This document shows positions 47,401-60,005 of a stretch of 64,000 nucleotides of DNA, in pieces. The position numbers were made by a program, and so were the translations under genes. The stretch comes from Certhia americana (taxonomy: Eukaryota; Chordata; Aves; Passeriformes; Certhiidae). The stretch covers positions 22,071,943-22,135,942 of the forward strand of contig CM031864.1 of assembly GCA_018697195.1 (NCBI GenBank). Reading direction: 5' to 3'. The notes beneath the pieces were generated by a model. It searched no databases. It saw only the letters and a program-made list of their open reading frames with translations, and was not told where the DNA came from. Positions within the stretch are counted from its first letter, which is position 1; each line of letters starts with the position of its first letter.

Positions 47401-50400
47401 GAAGTTTGTATAACTCATTTTTTTTTCCAGTTTAAAAAAATAAAGGAATGTAAGTAATGCAGGTAGGTTAAAAGCTTCGTCACTGTCAAGTCAAAACAGC
47501 TGTCATCTGGTGTTTCAACTAAAATAACTTCTCCAAAAGTCAGCATTTGATTGTCCATTTTTTGGCAATATTAGCACATACTTTTTCAACTATTACAGAA
47601 TGTCTCTTAGTGGGTTCTGATTTTGAAAAAAATCTTTAAAGAAATAAAATGCTGACATTTTTGCAAGCTTTTTAAAATGCATGTATCCTGAAAAAACTGG
47701 AGAACCATATTGCTTCAGGGTTCAGACCTGGAGCTGTTGTCTTTCTCATCTTCCTCTCCTCTGCCTCCCTGGCATCTCAGAACTGGAAGGTAGGAAAGGT
47801 TTGGTTAAAATTGTTAACATTTACTGAAATGCTGCATTTTATACTCCTGAACTCACAGGGGCAAAAATGAATGTGAATGGTTTTTGCCATTGTAGTTTTC
47901 TATCAGCTTCTTTGTTCATGTTCAAAATGTAATATTCTATACATTCATTCATGACTGCAGTATTTTGTACCTGTATAATTACACAATTACTTGTTCATAA
48001 TAATATGAATATGAATATTCCAGTGGGTTCTGGAATAATGGTGTGTCAGTGAATTAACTTGAATTGACATACATTTTGTCATTAATTGAATCTAGATATT
48101 TTTTCTTACACTGAGAATTTTCAGAGCAGTGCTAGTATAAGCAATGAAGTGCTAAGGAGCATTGAATTACATAGGAGGCATCTTGGGGAAAATTAGTCAG
48201 TCTTTGATACACAGAATATTCTAATTCATTTTTTTTCCTGTGAATCATTTTGCAGGTTACTATGGCATCACCCTAAAAATCTGAAGTGCTTCCATTTGTC
48301 AGACTCAGTATTTGTCATTAATAGCTTGATTTCTAGGTAACTTTTCTGAAAAAGTTTATCTATTGCAAGTTTATCTGTATCTAAAAGTTACTATCTAGAT
48401 GGTGAAAACTGTTTTTGAACCCTTCAGGTGCTGCCTATGGACAAAGCAGTGTTTGGTTTTCTCTCTGGGACTGAAAAAATAAGAAATTATAGCTGTTTGT
48501 TCAGATGTTACTTTGCTCATTACCGTCGAAGTTGTAATTTCCATTTCAGCCTTAGTTTCTGTAATACTCTAAAAGCAAAGTTCCTTGGTTGTAGTGTGGT
48601 GCTAATTCCCTCTCCTAAACAAACAGAGACCCTCTGAGTCAAATAATGCCCTGTTGAGAGCTGAGGTGCTGGACAGAGTGTGGCATTTGGAGTGACTGTT
48701 GGTCTTTGTGTCTCCGTGCAGGATGGAGGCTTCCTGCCTGGAGCTGGCTCTGGAAGGCGAGCGCCTGTGCAAGGCAGGGGACTGCAGGGCTGGAGTGTCT
48801 TTCTTTGAAGCAGCTGTTCAGGTTGGAACTGAAGATCTTCGAACCCTGAGTGCTATTTACAGCCAGCTGGGCAATGCCTATTTCTACCTGCATGAATATG
48901 CAAAGGCCTTGGAATACCATCACCACGATTTAACTCTTGCAAGGTAGTTTTTTCTGTGTCACCTTCCTCTGGTAGATAGGAGCTTCTCTGTTCATTGTCC
49001 TGCCAACCCCTGCTATTAATACTGGCTAATGAGTGAACGTGGTGGTGGCAGAGGGCTGGGGGGCCTGGCAGGTCACTCGGGTGCCCTCTAACCTGGCAGC
49101 TAATACTTGGTCTAGCACCATAATCCTAGAACTGACTGAGGCCTCACCAGGTTTCTGGATAATTAAGTGGCTGCTTTAAATCCACCCTTTCTTTACCCTT
49201 TTGTGTTTCTAAAACTCAGTGTTTCTAGTTCCCTGTATTGTTAAGCCACTGTCTTAATGTTTATCTGTGTAAAACTCAAAATGTAACACTGAAATCTAAA
49301 CCCCTATCCTTTTCATATGCTATTTATGTATCAGACTTTTATTGATTTGTTTAGATCCAGTAAAAGACACAGGCATACAATGTACTTAACCTCAATTTAG
49401 GCATAAATTTGTTCTTCCCCCTGCCTTACCCTGCTCCTGTACAGTGACCTTGGGGCATTTGTTTTTTTGTTATCCCCCAGGTATGACAGTCTCAGTGGTT
49501 CAGTGGCAGTCTCTTGCCTTAGTCTCATTTAGAATCTAGAAATGAAGTAGTACCTCGAGCTACAGAGGAGACTGTAAGTCTTTAACCTTACAGTTAAGTG
49601 TCTTGTTAATTACAAGGAGACTTTTACTTAAAAGAAGATGGTCAAGTAAAACACAAATGCAGTTAAACCTCTTTTTCTACTGCTGGGACCATCTTTCTAA
49701 ATCATCTTTAAGAGTTTTCTCTCTGTTCTCTTCCTAAAAGATGTGAATTAAAAAAAAAAATGTTAAGCAGATGATCAATCCCATGAACACCAGCAGCTGG
49801 CCAAACAGCACTGACAGGACAAGATGTCTGTAACCACAGACTGACCAATGTTTGAGTGCATTTCAGATATAAAAGGAACTGAACATATATAAATTTACAT
49901 GGTTGTGGTCTCTTTTCATAAATTCATGTTATTCTCTATCATGCATTGACATTCTGCTTGGTTTAAATTATACATTGTTTCCTGGGTACTTAATTTCTGC
50001 AATTTTAGGACAATTGGAGATCTACTGGGAGAAGCTAAAGCTAGTGGGAATCTGGGCAACACCTTAAAGGTACTTGGGAATTTTGAAGAAGCAATCGTTT
50101 GCTGTCAGAGACATCTGGATATTTCCAGAGAACTTAATGATAAGGTAAGAATTGTGCAGGAATCTGGATGTAAAGTGCTAACACATTCCTGAACCCTGTG
50201 GTATTGGTAAGGAGTGTGCACCTTTCAGAGGAAAACAGTGAATATTCAATTATTTATTTATTCTAGGCAGTAAGAATCTGTTAGTTGGAATACAGTTGTT
50301 TGTACCTGGAAGACATTAGGTCCAGATTAAATACTGCCTATTTTGTGGTGGGTTTGTTTATTTTAATTTAATTTTTAATGGTAATTGACCTCAAGAAAGT

Positions 50401-53400
50401 ATCTTGCTCTTCAAAAAGAAGTAGTATGCAAAACCACTGGATTGAGGGATATGACTGAGTGGATGATAACATGTTCAGAATGGGCACAGTGTGTAGTGAC
50501 CAGTAGTTAAGGAAGTTTTTTCCTGCCTGTGGATTGTACAAATAGTTGTTCTGAAGAAGACTTTGAAGCATGAAATTTTAATGCATTCTTTTACTTCTGG
50601 TTCAGGTTGGAGAAGCAAGAGCACTGTATAATCTGGGAAATGTATATCACTCTAAAGGGAAAAACGTAGCAAATGCTGGGACTCATGATCCAGGGGAACT
50701 TCCAGATGATGTGAAAAATGCTTTACAAAAAGCTGCAAAGTATTATGAGTAAGTAGTAACTTTAAATGTCAGGGGCTGGGAAGATATGATCATGGAGTTC
50801 ATTAGAATGTGGGGGATCTTCAGTGCCATGAGCTAAACTGTGGAATGCTTCTCTGCAGAACTGAGGACCTGTCAGTTTGGTCTTTTCAACAGGACAGTGC
50901 ACTGGTTTTTATCATGCCCTCACTTGTACTGTATCTGACAACCCTTAGAAACCAGCAGAACTCTTCAAACCAGGCTGAGACACAGGACCTTGTTACACGT
51001 GTGTGTGTAACTAGAGGGAAGCACACTGGCTTGAGTAAGAATGCAGTGGAGTTTGGTAGCTCACAGGAAATATTTCCTACTCAGATTCATTCATTCATTC
51101 AAGGCCATTAAAATAGGCCAAAGCAGAATACCTCTGCCTTTTCCTTTACAAAAGAATTATATAAGAATTTTTAAAATTATTATTTAATGACTGTGAGGAA
51201 AACCCCCAAACCTTGTAAAACTCACTCACTATTCTCCTTCTCACTTTTCCCAAAACAGGGAAAACCTGTCAATAGTAACAGAGCTGGGTGACAGAGCAGC
51301 ACAAGGGCGTGCCTTTGGAAATCTGGGAAACACACACTATCTCCTGGGCAACTTCAGGAGTGCAGTTTTAGCCCATGAACAGGTACAACAATGTGCTAGT
51401 AATGCATTCTGTTCTAGCAGAATATCAGGTTGCTCCTGACCTTTAGTTGTGCTGGATCTTGTTGCAAGCTTTTTAATGCAGGTTTTAAATCTTAATGGTA
51501 CAAACTTCAAGTTTGGCTGTCCTCATCAAGCATTGTTGACCTAAAGAATGCAGATTTTTCATGCATTTCTGCTAATGCAGTTATTTCACATTTTTAAGCG
51601 CCTCCTAATTGCGAAAGAATTTGGTGATAGATCAGCAGAAAGAAGAGCATACAGCAACCTTGGAAATGCCTACATATTCCTGGGGGAATTTGAAACTGCT
51701 GCTGAATACTATAGGTGAGTGACTGCTGATAAACACCATTTATACCTCTTGTACAGTTTACTTCTGTTGTGCCTGATACTGTAGCTCACTGTGAAACAGA
51801 CCTCTCTTCAAAATGTACTTTGGAGAAATTTCCATTTGTTTAGCAAAGAAATTTTTCCTTTGTTGCTTAACTGTTCTGGTTCTTTTAAGGGAGGGGCAGC
51901 ATTAATACTTTTTTTTTTTTTTTAACTCTTGCTGCTTTAAATAGATTCTTTGCAGTAGCGTAGAGACACATCTTTCCACTGCTAGGCATTTATTCCCATT
52001 GCTCTAGAAGCAGGCATTACTGTCTCAGCTCTTAGTGAGTTCTGGAATGATGTGAGTAGCTTTCCTATCCTGAGATGGGTGGCTGCCCCCAGTGTGCTCA
52101 CCAGCTGAGAGAGCTGCTGCACACCAGCATCAATTTACATCTTTATATTTTCAAGCCAGACTTGTCTTGATCTCTGTGCCACTAAGCAGTTACTGCTGTA
52201 CCTGGGAAAGTAAAAGCTTGGCAAAGATACAGTATAGGTGTTATTGGCATCTGACTGGGATTTCAGAGCACACCTGTTCTTAGGGAAAAAAGCCTCGGTA
52301 CTGAGCAGATCCCTCTGAGCACTCAAATTCTTCTTGCCCTGCAGGGCTGGGCTGGCTTGGTGAGTACAGGCTTGTCCTGCCCATGCTGATGGGAAAGTAG
52401 ATATTGTGACACTGGTATTAAACAGTGCAGCTGTCAGGGAAACTCCTACAAATTATTAATGAAGCAGTAAATTAAAAGATGGCTGTTTGAGGAATCAGCC
52501 TGCTCTCTAATAAAGTAGGTGGAAGTAGGTAGCAGTGGAGGGGAGTGGAAGACTTTATGAGTGTAGATTGTGTAGTTTACAAGATAGTAATTTATTAGCT
52601 GGTAATTTGCTAGCCTGCTGCCCTGATTTGTTGAAGCTGTATAACTGATTTTGAGCTGTGCATGTGCACTTGTGGAAGCTTTTCCCTGCAGTAGTTTCTG
52701 GGGTTTCTGAGGTGACTGGCCCTCTCTTGCAGGAGGACACTGCAGCTGGCTCGGCAGCTGAAGGACAGAGCTGTGGAAGCACAGGCCTGCTACAGCCTGG
52801 GGAACACCTACACTCTGCTGCAGGACTATGAGAAAGCAATTGATTATCATCTCAAACACCTTGTGATTGCTCAGGAACTACACGACAAGTAAGCCCTAAG
52901 AGATTCTTTAATGTATGTGTGACACTCAGAGCAAATCCTCTTACCTTCAACACTACTGTCATTGTTCCCCAGGTGACAGTTGCATTAATGTGAATTCCCT
53001 CAATGCTGGGCTTTGGTTTTCATATGGAAAACAAAAATTACTCATAATGGTATTTCAGCTAATGAGTCTGAGATGAAAGACAAATTGATGAATGACTGTT
53101 TCTACATTATCTCCTGTCAGCATGTCTGTGTAAATTAAGGAAAAGAAAAGCAAATCTGTCTTTCATGAGTTCATCATAATAATTAACACTACTTTCATTA
53201 GAATCTGTGTTCTACTTGTCCACAAGTTAATAACATAAGAAGGGATGGGGGAGGAAGAATATCACAGCAGCAAGTAATGTTTATATTACAATCCTGATTT
53301 CTGAGGCCTTTTTTATAGTATTGGATGCAACCATAATTTTTTGCAACATTTAAATGTACCTCTTCTTAAGTCAGTAAGAATACAGAGGACTAATAAGGCA

Positions 53401-56400
53401 TGCAAACTGAGGGAAATGTAAGGTAGGTTACACAATGTTCCATGCTTACAAAACTGATGAACTTGTTTACTGTGAGCTGAAAAATTAAAAATTTTGATTA
53501 AATTTGTTCCTATTTATTTATAACCAGATCACACTCCTTTAAATACAATATTTAATGTGTTGGTGTTAGAATGGTCTCTGATGATAGCCTTCATTTTTTT
53601 GGCCCAGCAAATTACTTTGGCAGGGCCATGAAAACCTGACCTCTGGTGTTCAGCAGGTAGAGGTGTAATTGTAAATGTGTGTTGCTTTCAGAATTGGGGA
53701 AGGAAGAGCCTGCTGGAGTTTAGGGAATGCTTATACTGCTCTGGGAAATCATGACCAAGCCATCCATTTCGCAGAAAGGCACCTGGAGATTTCCAGAGAG
53801 GTATGATTTTCCTACTCCCACTATGTTGGCTGTTGGTTTTTGCTCTCACCCACAGAGGTTTTATGGAGGTGTGTTCATGCATCTGATTTTGAGTCACGGA
53901 ATGCATTTTGAATGATTCTAGAAACACCTGACTCCATGTTATTTCAGCCACCCTCTCACCACAGTCAGCTCCTTCCTTCTAGTATTCTAGTATCATTATT
54001 CTAGTATAATGTCATCACGGACTCCAAGTTAATAGCCTAGCAGAGATTATTTTAGACTTTGTTATGTTACCTGTTAGTTGTTACTTCTTTAAAAAGATGT
54101 TCTCAGTCTTCAACCAGGAAAGCTTTTTCAGCCATTTTCTCTCAGAAGTCTATGGGAGAAGGATTGCTTTACACTTAAGACATGAGAGTATTTGTTAAGG
54201 TAATACATCTGCTTATTTTATTTGTTTGAAGGTAGGAGACAGAAGTGGAGAACTCACTGCCAGACTTAATCTCTCAGATCTTCAAATGGTTCTTGGATTA
54301 AGCTACAGCACAAACAACTCCATGATGGCAGAAAGCCACGCGGTAGAAAACAGTTTGAATGGTATGTGCCTCTTTCTGCAGTACCTTCCCAACAGACAAC
54401 TTCAAAATGAATCTCTTGTTTGAGTTCTTTACTGACCATGGTTGAGTATACAGGTTTGCTGGGTTTTCTCCCCAGCAGCTAAAAAAGGTTCTTGTGGTAT
54501 TGGATCCCTTCAGGACCTCCTTTTCTGGAGGATTTATATTGTGAATCACAGGTTACAGCTTAGTAATGAGATTAGATGAGAACAGCCACAGCTTTGCAAG
54601 TGACACCATAAATCTTCATAATAAACTGATGATTTGTCTCTTGAAGGTGGCAGACCAAGAGGACGCCGTTACAGTATGGAGAACATGGAACTTATGAAAT
54701 TAACACCAGAAAAGGTTGGCACTTTGCTTCTTTCTGTTCTGCTGCTGAGATTGCAGTAAAACATTTCTGAAGGTGTCCTGATGTGCCATTTGCTTCCCTT
54801 TTTAATTTAGTTGATCATAGGAGCTCCACAACAGCAGGTCAACAATACTAACAAATAATACTTTTGTCATGACAGGTAATGGCTGTAATGACTTGTGGGA
54901 AGCTTGCTTTATTCCCTGCACAAATGAGAAAGAATGGGGTTCTCTAATGAGCATCAAAGGAATTCTTTCATCTCTTTATAGAGATGGGTTGAGGTTGCAG
55001 CATGAAAGTAATTCAGAATAAATTTCCAAAGCTTTAGTTTAGCTCTTCTGAACGCTTTTTCTTTGATTACAGTCATTTTATAGGCACTTAAAATACATGC
55101 TGTGTTTTTCACTTTGAGATTTCAACCAAATAGCAAAACATCAGAAGCTTCAACCTCCATCTTGAGTAAGGATGCTATTTCAGAAATGTTACAGCTGAGT
55201 CACAGGCAAAACAACTTTCCCCCAAGCTCAAAAATCTCTTGGTGATGGGAGATCCCGATTAAAATCCTTGTCAGTCTATGAGGGATTTCCTTCACATTCT
55301 GCCTTTCAACAGTGGGCTGGTAGCTTTGAAATTGGCAGCCTGAAATTGGTATATTTTCCTCCACACTGAGCTATCTAATTCCAGTCTCTTCAAGTGAGGC
55401 AAAGCCTATCATGTTAAGCAATAAAATCTCAAAGCATGTGTGCAGTCAGTATAGCTGAAATCAACGCTGGTGCTCAAGGGCCTCTTTGGGTGCTGCTTTA
55501 GAAACACTCTGTGTTTAGTCCAGGGCAAGGCCTCTGCAGGGAACCTTGTAGGCTTTTGGCTCCTATCAGCTGGGTTGTCTTACTCTCTGAATCTTATTTA
55601 TCTGGGAGCACTTTTAAAATATGTATTCTCTAAGAGTCTGGCCCTAAATACACTAGAATGTCTCCTGTAGATTCTTTGGCATTAATTTACTGTTGCAGTC
55701 TAGAGCTTACAAAGGGCTTTTTTCAAGGTACTTGTTGAGTGGAGTAACTTCCATAAATGTCTGGTATGTAGAACATTCCCTGATCTGAATAGCAGGGTTT
55801 GATTGTACAGGATGGCATCTCCTCAGTCTGTGCTTGTGTTCAGTAAAGCCTTGAAAAGGGAAATCCACTGGGCAGGCAGCACTGCTGGACAATGTGTGAC
55901 TGTGTTCCTGATTTCTGATGTTGAATCAGGAAAAAAAAAAGGTTGTTTTTATTCAGTTACAAGAGTCTGTCAGTTGTGGATAATTCTGTTTTTCAGTCTT
56001 TATTGGGAAGTTTGTGTACATCAAAACTTGAGGGAAGGCTGGGTGAGTAGCTGCATTTTGTCTAAGGGTTTGTTCTGCTCATACAGGGTGGGTTTTTCTT
56101 TTTTTTTTTTCTTTCCAGTTTTAAAATGCTAGGTGGGAAATGCCAGCTGCGCCTGCAGTGTATTAATTGCCTTTCCTGTACTGCTGTTAGCAGGGACGAT
56201 TTCAGTGTGTTTAATTAAAACCACTCTCTAATCACACTTTAGTCCATCAGGTGTTCCAGCACAGTTCAGTTCTCAGACTGACCAGTAAGAGCACTAGCCT
56301 GCTAACAGCAGCTCAGGAATCAAAACCACATCCTTGTGGCTGCAATAACAAAACAGTACAAAGTTGCCTCAATCTGGGGAGGCAAAGCAGCAGCAAGAGG

Positions 56401-59400
56401 TAACAGTAGTGGCAAATAAAATCAGAAGGCTTAATTTCCTGACTTTTGTTTTCCTAGGTTCCCAACTGGAACAGTGAGATTCTTGCTAAACAGAAACCAC
56501 TGGTTGCCAAAACTTCAGCAAAACTTCATTTTGTAAATCGACTAAAAGGCAAAAAGTACAAAAATGGCACCACCTCCAAAGTTCTGCAGGATGCCAGTAA
56601 TTCCATTGATCATCGACTTCCAAATTCTCAGAGGGTAGGTGTGGTGAGCTGTGGAGATCATGGCCTTTGCTTTTCCTTTGTGTGATCAGAATTGTGGAAA
56701 ACACCTTCCTGCAGCTGTCCTGTTTAGTTTAACTTGATTTAAACACTGTAGCTGTAAACTGATGCAGAATCTGTCATTGTACAGCTCTCACAGGGGTGGT
56801 GCCACCTTTAAGATTTTCCTATTACTGAAACATTTTATTCATGGTGGGTTTTTTGAAGTTAGAGCTCAGCTTGCAAATAAGTTTTATTTCTAAGTCTCTT
56901 CTACACCCCACTTCTCCAAACTTAAAAAAAAATCTAAAATCAAATCTTAAAAATTTCTGATTCAGGCAGTGGGACATATTTTGGACATACATTTTAGGTT
57001 ATTACACCCTTGATAGAAGTCAGTTCAAAATAAAAGAACTGAGTCATTTGGTCATAGACCTGAGGTGACAATGACAACTGTTCATTGCAGCTCTTGTTTC
57101 CTTTTCCTCTCATGGGCATTTGGGGTTTTTTTGGATTGATGGCTGATGAGGAATGTCTCCCACTGTACTATGATCAGAGCACTGTTTCTTTTCACTTCAG
57201 GGAATGAAACATTTTGTAATGTATTTCACTCTCCAAAATACTGCCCTAGCCTTAGCATCTCCTCCTATGATAGATCTCTGGCAATAGAAATGGTTGACTA
57301 AAAAAATTCATTTAATAACTGTCAGCTATGTAAATATCAAACATATCACTGAAACTCTGATGTAGTTTTCCCAGCTGTAGACACTCTAAGGTCAAATACC
57401 CTAAATCTTCTTTTCAGAAAAGCAGTCACGAGACAATGGCAGACGAAGGGTTTTTTGATCTGCTGAGTCGGTTCCAGAGTAACAGGATGGATGATCAGAG
57501 GTGCTGCTTCCAGGAGAAGAACAAACTCTCAGCTGCTTCAGTGGCAACATCCTCTACTCCACCTAAAACGATGATAAAATGTAATTTTTTATAAGTAACG
57601 TCTGTATTTGACTCGCATTTTTGCCAAATCCTATTTTCAAAACGTATTTGCACTCAAGACTGACTCCAGCAATGGATTCACCCCTAGGCTAACTTGAGTT
57701 TGTTCTGTCTGTCCTGGGCAGCCTTTTCCACGTCCGTAGTGTCCCCACACACAGACGAGTTCCTGGACCTGCTGGCCAGCTCGCAGAGCCGCCGGCTCGA
57801 TGACCAGCGCGCCAGCTTCAGCGACCTGCCCGGCCTGCGCCTGCGGCAGCACGGCAGCCAGGCTGTGCTGGGCCACCTCATGGCCAGCAGCAACAGGGAC
57901 CTGGATGATGACTTCTTCGAGACACTGATTAAATGCCAGGTAAGTGCAGAACAGCCTCCTCAGCTTCTGTCCCTGGGGACTTCATCTGTGCCTCCTGCTG
58001 CTGAATTCCTGCAAAAAGCCACTGTGTCTGTCATGTGCTTTAAGGTACACACATTCATCTGGCAGATAAGGAAGAACGTAAGAGAACAAAAGATTAGGGT
58101 TGGGGCTTTTTTTAATCACCCAATGGCTAGTATATGTAATTTTGGTATGTATACCACAGTAACTATTACAGAAGGAAGAAATGCTTAAAAAGTGAGGAAA
58201 AACAAGTGAGGCTATTATAATAAAGGAGTATATAAAGTGGTTTTAAGTATTTAAACCTAGCTTGCTAAGGAGGGCACCTGATACACCAGCAATCCTAATT
58301 TATCAACTGAAGGAATTCAGTATCCAGGTTTGGTGGTAATAGTGGTCATCATTCCCATGAGGTTAAGTTTAAATGATACTTTATAGCAATATTCAAGTGA
58401 GGTGACCCATTTTCAATTAGAGCACCTGTGTATACCAATTAGACTAAAAAGACTTGCTGGTTTGTCTGATGGGGTTGATAAGCAGCCCAAAATACAAAAT
58501 TCAGATGCACAGTTCTCCAAGGGTCAGTAAGAATGGTAGCCTGGGTGAGAAAGCAGCACCTGGAATTGAGTCTACAGTGAGTGTTCACCAGCCTGCTGAA
58601 ATACCATGTTCTGTTGTAGCAGCTTGTCTGTTTCCTTCTGTGAGTCAAGCAAAGAATCTAGAAATATTCTCTTTTAGGAATGGGAAAATATTTAATCTCC
58701 TCTGCTCAGGATGGATGCTAGTGCTTTAAACAAGCACAGAAAGGCTGATGCCTTTGAGCCATTTTGTCTCAGGTCCACCCACCACTGAAAGCTGTGCTTT
58801 TCCACCTATGGCCACACTGCCCTCCAGCAGCAGCCAGTTCCTGTGGAGAACACTCAGCCCAGCAGGGTTTGCCACCTGCACTGTAACCTTGGCATGAAAC
58901 TGTTCCCAGCTGCACAGTGTGAAGGCAAGGGGCCTTCCCAAAGCTCACACCACTGCAGCCAGTTTTTAGTCCTTGTGTAAGGAAAGCCATGCTTCCTGTT
59001 GTATGAGGCCAGAAACACCCTGCAGACTTAAATCTCATTTTGCAGTGCCTCAAACAGCTGAACTGGGGGGGGTCATTTTCAGACACATGGGGACAAGTGG
59101 GTCAGAGGAACCATTTTAGTTACACCTGGACTCTTAATTTCATTTAGCAAGTTTAACTTGAAATAAAGCTTATAAATTAAATCTCTCTACTAGCTTTAAC
59201 CTGATACCCAAAGCTCTTAGTAGTTTTTTTTTCACTTAATACTGTTCACTTATTCTATATCTTCCTGTAAATGTGCAGCTTTTATTGCTTGGTCTGTCTG
59301 TAGGGTTCCAGACTGGATGATCAAAGATGTGCTCCTCCAGGAGCTGCCAAAGGCCCCACTGTACCAGATGAGGATTTTTTCAGCCTGATTCTGCGCTCCC

Positions 59401-59468
59401 AAGCGAAGAGAATGGATGAGCAGAGAGTTCACTTACCCTCAGCTATAAAGGGACCTGATTCCAGCTGA
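44436..59468 (+). CDS. GPSM2: G-protein-signaling modulator 2 (LGN), 14 coding exons
   Basis: A scaffold that, by family knowledge, links cortical Galpha-i-GDP to NuMA/dynein for spindle orientation and acts in hair-cell polarity. Exons are 44436-44497, 48722-48943, 50009-50144, 50606-50748, 51259-51382, 51599-51714, 52733-52888, 53692-53800, 54232-54361, 54647-54714, 56458-56634, 57418-57580, 57722-57939 and 59304-59468; phases agree and give 662 residues (human 684). The start ATG is preceded by an in-frame TAA at 44424. Residues about 20-365 are TPR repeats (repeated SLGNAY/NLGNT-type helices). GoLoco motifs lie at about 490-509, 546-565, 597-616 and 630-649, each ending DDQR or DEQR. After the last GoLoco only 13 residues remain, a shorter tail than in human. 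Confidence 0.97.
44498..48721 (+). other. GPSM2 intron 2
   Basis: A 4.2-kb AT-rich intron with no supported exon. It holds the A21 run at 45891 and a 16-base direct repeat (GTAATCATTTCTGCCT at 46957 and 46987). Confidence 0.6.
45891..45911 (+). repeat. A21 homopolymer in GPSM2 intron 2
   Basis: A 21-base adenine run in intron 2. No source gene recognised upstream of it. Confidence 0.85.
48722..48943 (+). CDS. GPSM2: GPSM2 exon 3, TPR 1
   Basis: The acceptor is tccgtgcag and the donor gtagtt. Begins MEASCLELALEGERLCKAGD and ends EYHHHDLTLA; almost identical to the mammalian protein. Confidence 0.97.
50009..50144 (+). CDS. GPSM2: GPSM2 exon 4, TPR
   Basis: The acceptor is aattttag and the donor gtaaga. 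Begins TIGDLLGEAKASGNLGNTLK and ends HLDISRELNDK. Confidence 0.97.
50606..50748 (+). CDS. GPSM2: GPSM2 exon 5, TPR with inter-repeat loop
   Basis: The acceptor is tggttcag and the donor gtaagt. Begins VGEARALYNLGNVYHSKGKN; the following loop (ANAGTHDPGELPDDVKNAL) is the long, variable loop inside the LGN TPR array. Confidence 0.96.
51259..51382 (+). CDS. GPSM2: GPSM2 exon 6, TPR
   Basis: The acceptor is caaaacag and the donor gtacaa. Begins ENLSIVTELGDRAAQGRAFG and continues NLGNTHYLLGNF. Confidence 0.97.
51599..51714 (+). CDS. GPSM2: GPSM2 exon 7, TPR
   Basis: The acceptor is atttttaag and the donor gtgagt. Begins RLLIAKEFGDRSAERRAYSN and ends FETAAEYY. Confidence 0.97.
52733..52888 (+). 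CDS. GPSM2: GPSM2 exon 8, TPR
   Basis: The acceptor is ctcttgcag and the donor gtaagc. Begins RTLQLARQLKDRAVEAQACY and ends KHLVIAQELHD. Confidence 0.97.
53692..53800 (+). CDS. GPSM2: GPSM2 exon 9, TPR
   Basis: The acceptor is gctttcag and the donor gtatga. Begins IGEGRACWSLGNAYTALGNH and ends HLEISRE. Confidence 0.97.
54232..54361 (+). CDS. GPSM2: GPSM2 exon 10, end of TPR array
   Basis: The acceptor is tttgaag and the donor gtatgt. Begins VGDRSGELTARLNLSDLQMV and continues LGLSYSTNNSMM. Confidence 0.95.
54647..54714 (+). CDS. GPSM2: GPSM2 exon 11, linker
   Basis: The acceptor is tcttgaag and the donor gttggc (no G at +5). Reads GRPRGRRYSMENMELMKLTP. The human linker has RRHS at the same place, a phosphorylated site in the LGN linker; here the histidine is tyrosine. 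Confidence 0.94.
56458..56634 (+). CDS. GPSM2: GPSM2 exon 12, linker
   Basis: The acceptor is ttcctag and the donor gtaggt. Begins VPNWNSEILAKQKPLVAKTS and ends NSIDHRLPNSQR. Confidence 0.96.
57418..57580 (+). CDS. GPSM2: GPSM2 exon 13, GoLoco 1
   Basis: The acceptor is cttttcag and the donor gtaatt. Contains DEGFFDLLSRFQSNRMDDQR, the first Galpha-i-binding GoLoco motif; the final arginine contacts nucleotide in known structures. Confidence 0.96.
57722..57939 (+). CDS. GPSM2: GPSM2 exon 14, GoLoco 2 and start of GoLoco 3
   Basis: The acceptor is cctgggcag and the donor gtaagt. Contains TDEFLDLLASSQSRRLDDQR and, at the end, DDDFFETLIKCQ. Third codon positions from about 57760 to 57870 are almost all G or C, unlike neighbouring exons. 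Confidence 0.96.
59304..59468 (+). CDS. GPSM2: GPSM2 last coding exon, end of GoLoco 3, GoLoco 4, stop
   Basis: The acceptor is gtctgtag. Begins GSRLDDQRCAPPGAAKGPTV, then DEDFFSLILRSQAKRMDEQR, and ends VHLPSAIKGPDSS-stop (TGA 59466-59468). Confidence 0.95.
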   Translation, partial: GSRLDDQRCAPPGAAKGPTVPDEDFFSLILRSQAKRMDEQRVHLPSAIKGPDSS

Positions 59469-59999
59469 AGACCCCAGGGGCATGTACTGTACAGCAGCAT
59501 CCTAGGGATCATTCTGGTTTGCTGAAAAAGCACACTTGCCTTTTTTAAGATGACTACAATTAGTAGCTTTGTCTCCTTTCTCCTGATTTTTTACAGAAAT
59601 AGCAGCACACTGGTAAGCAGTAGTTACAGTTGCTCTTGCAGTTGGCAGCTGCTTTCAGAGCAGTGTCTGAGGTACTGGTACTGTCTCCCTCTTAACTGCC
59701 TCTATCACAGTCTATCACAATTATTATGATTTTTTTTCTCTGTCAGTTCTCTCATTGCTCATGGATTCTACCACTGTCTCAATCTAGTGCAAGACTTAAA
59801 TTTTTATGTTCTTTTTAAAGAAAACTTGATTTTTTCCCCCTAATTTGTACCTCCTGAAAAAAAGTTCTGCTTTCTTTTATACTTTTCAAAAAAAAAAAGA
59901 ATGAAAAAAAAAAAAAGAAATAGCTTCAGTATTTAGTCTCTTTATAGAAACACAGTTTGGAAAAATCATTTCTAATTAAAAAAAAGTTTTAATTCTTTT

Positions 60000-60005
60000 A
60001 ATAAA
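60000..60005 (+). terminator. Candidate GPSM2 polyadenylation signal
   Basis: AATAAA in an A/T-rich tract 532 bases after the stop, followed about 30 bases later by a T17 run that could serve as the downstream element. Confidence 0.55.

Noticed and set aside
52446..52859. Antisense open frames of 94-137 codons opposite GPSM2 exon 8
   Set aside because: Shadow of the TPR-coding exon on the sense strand, extended by chance into the intron.
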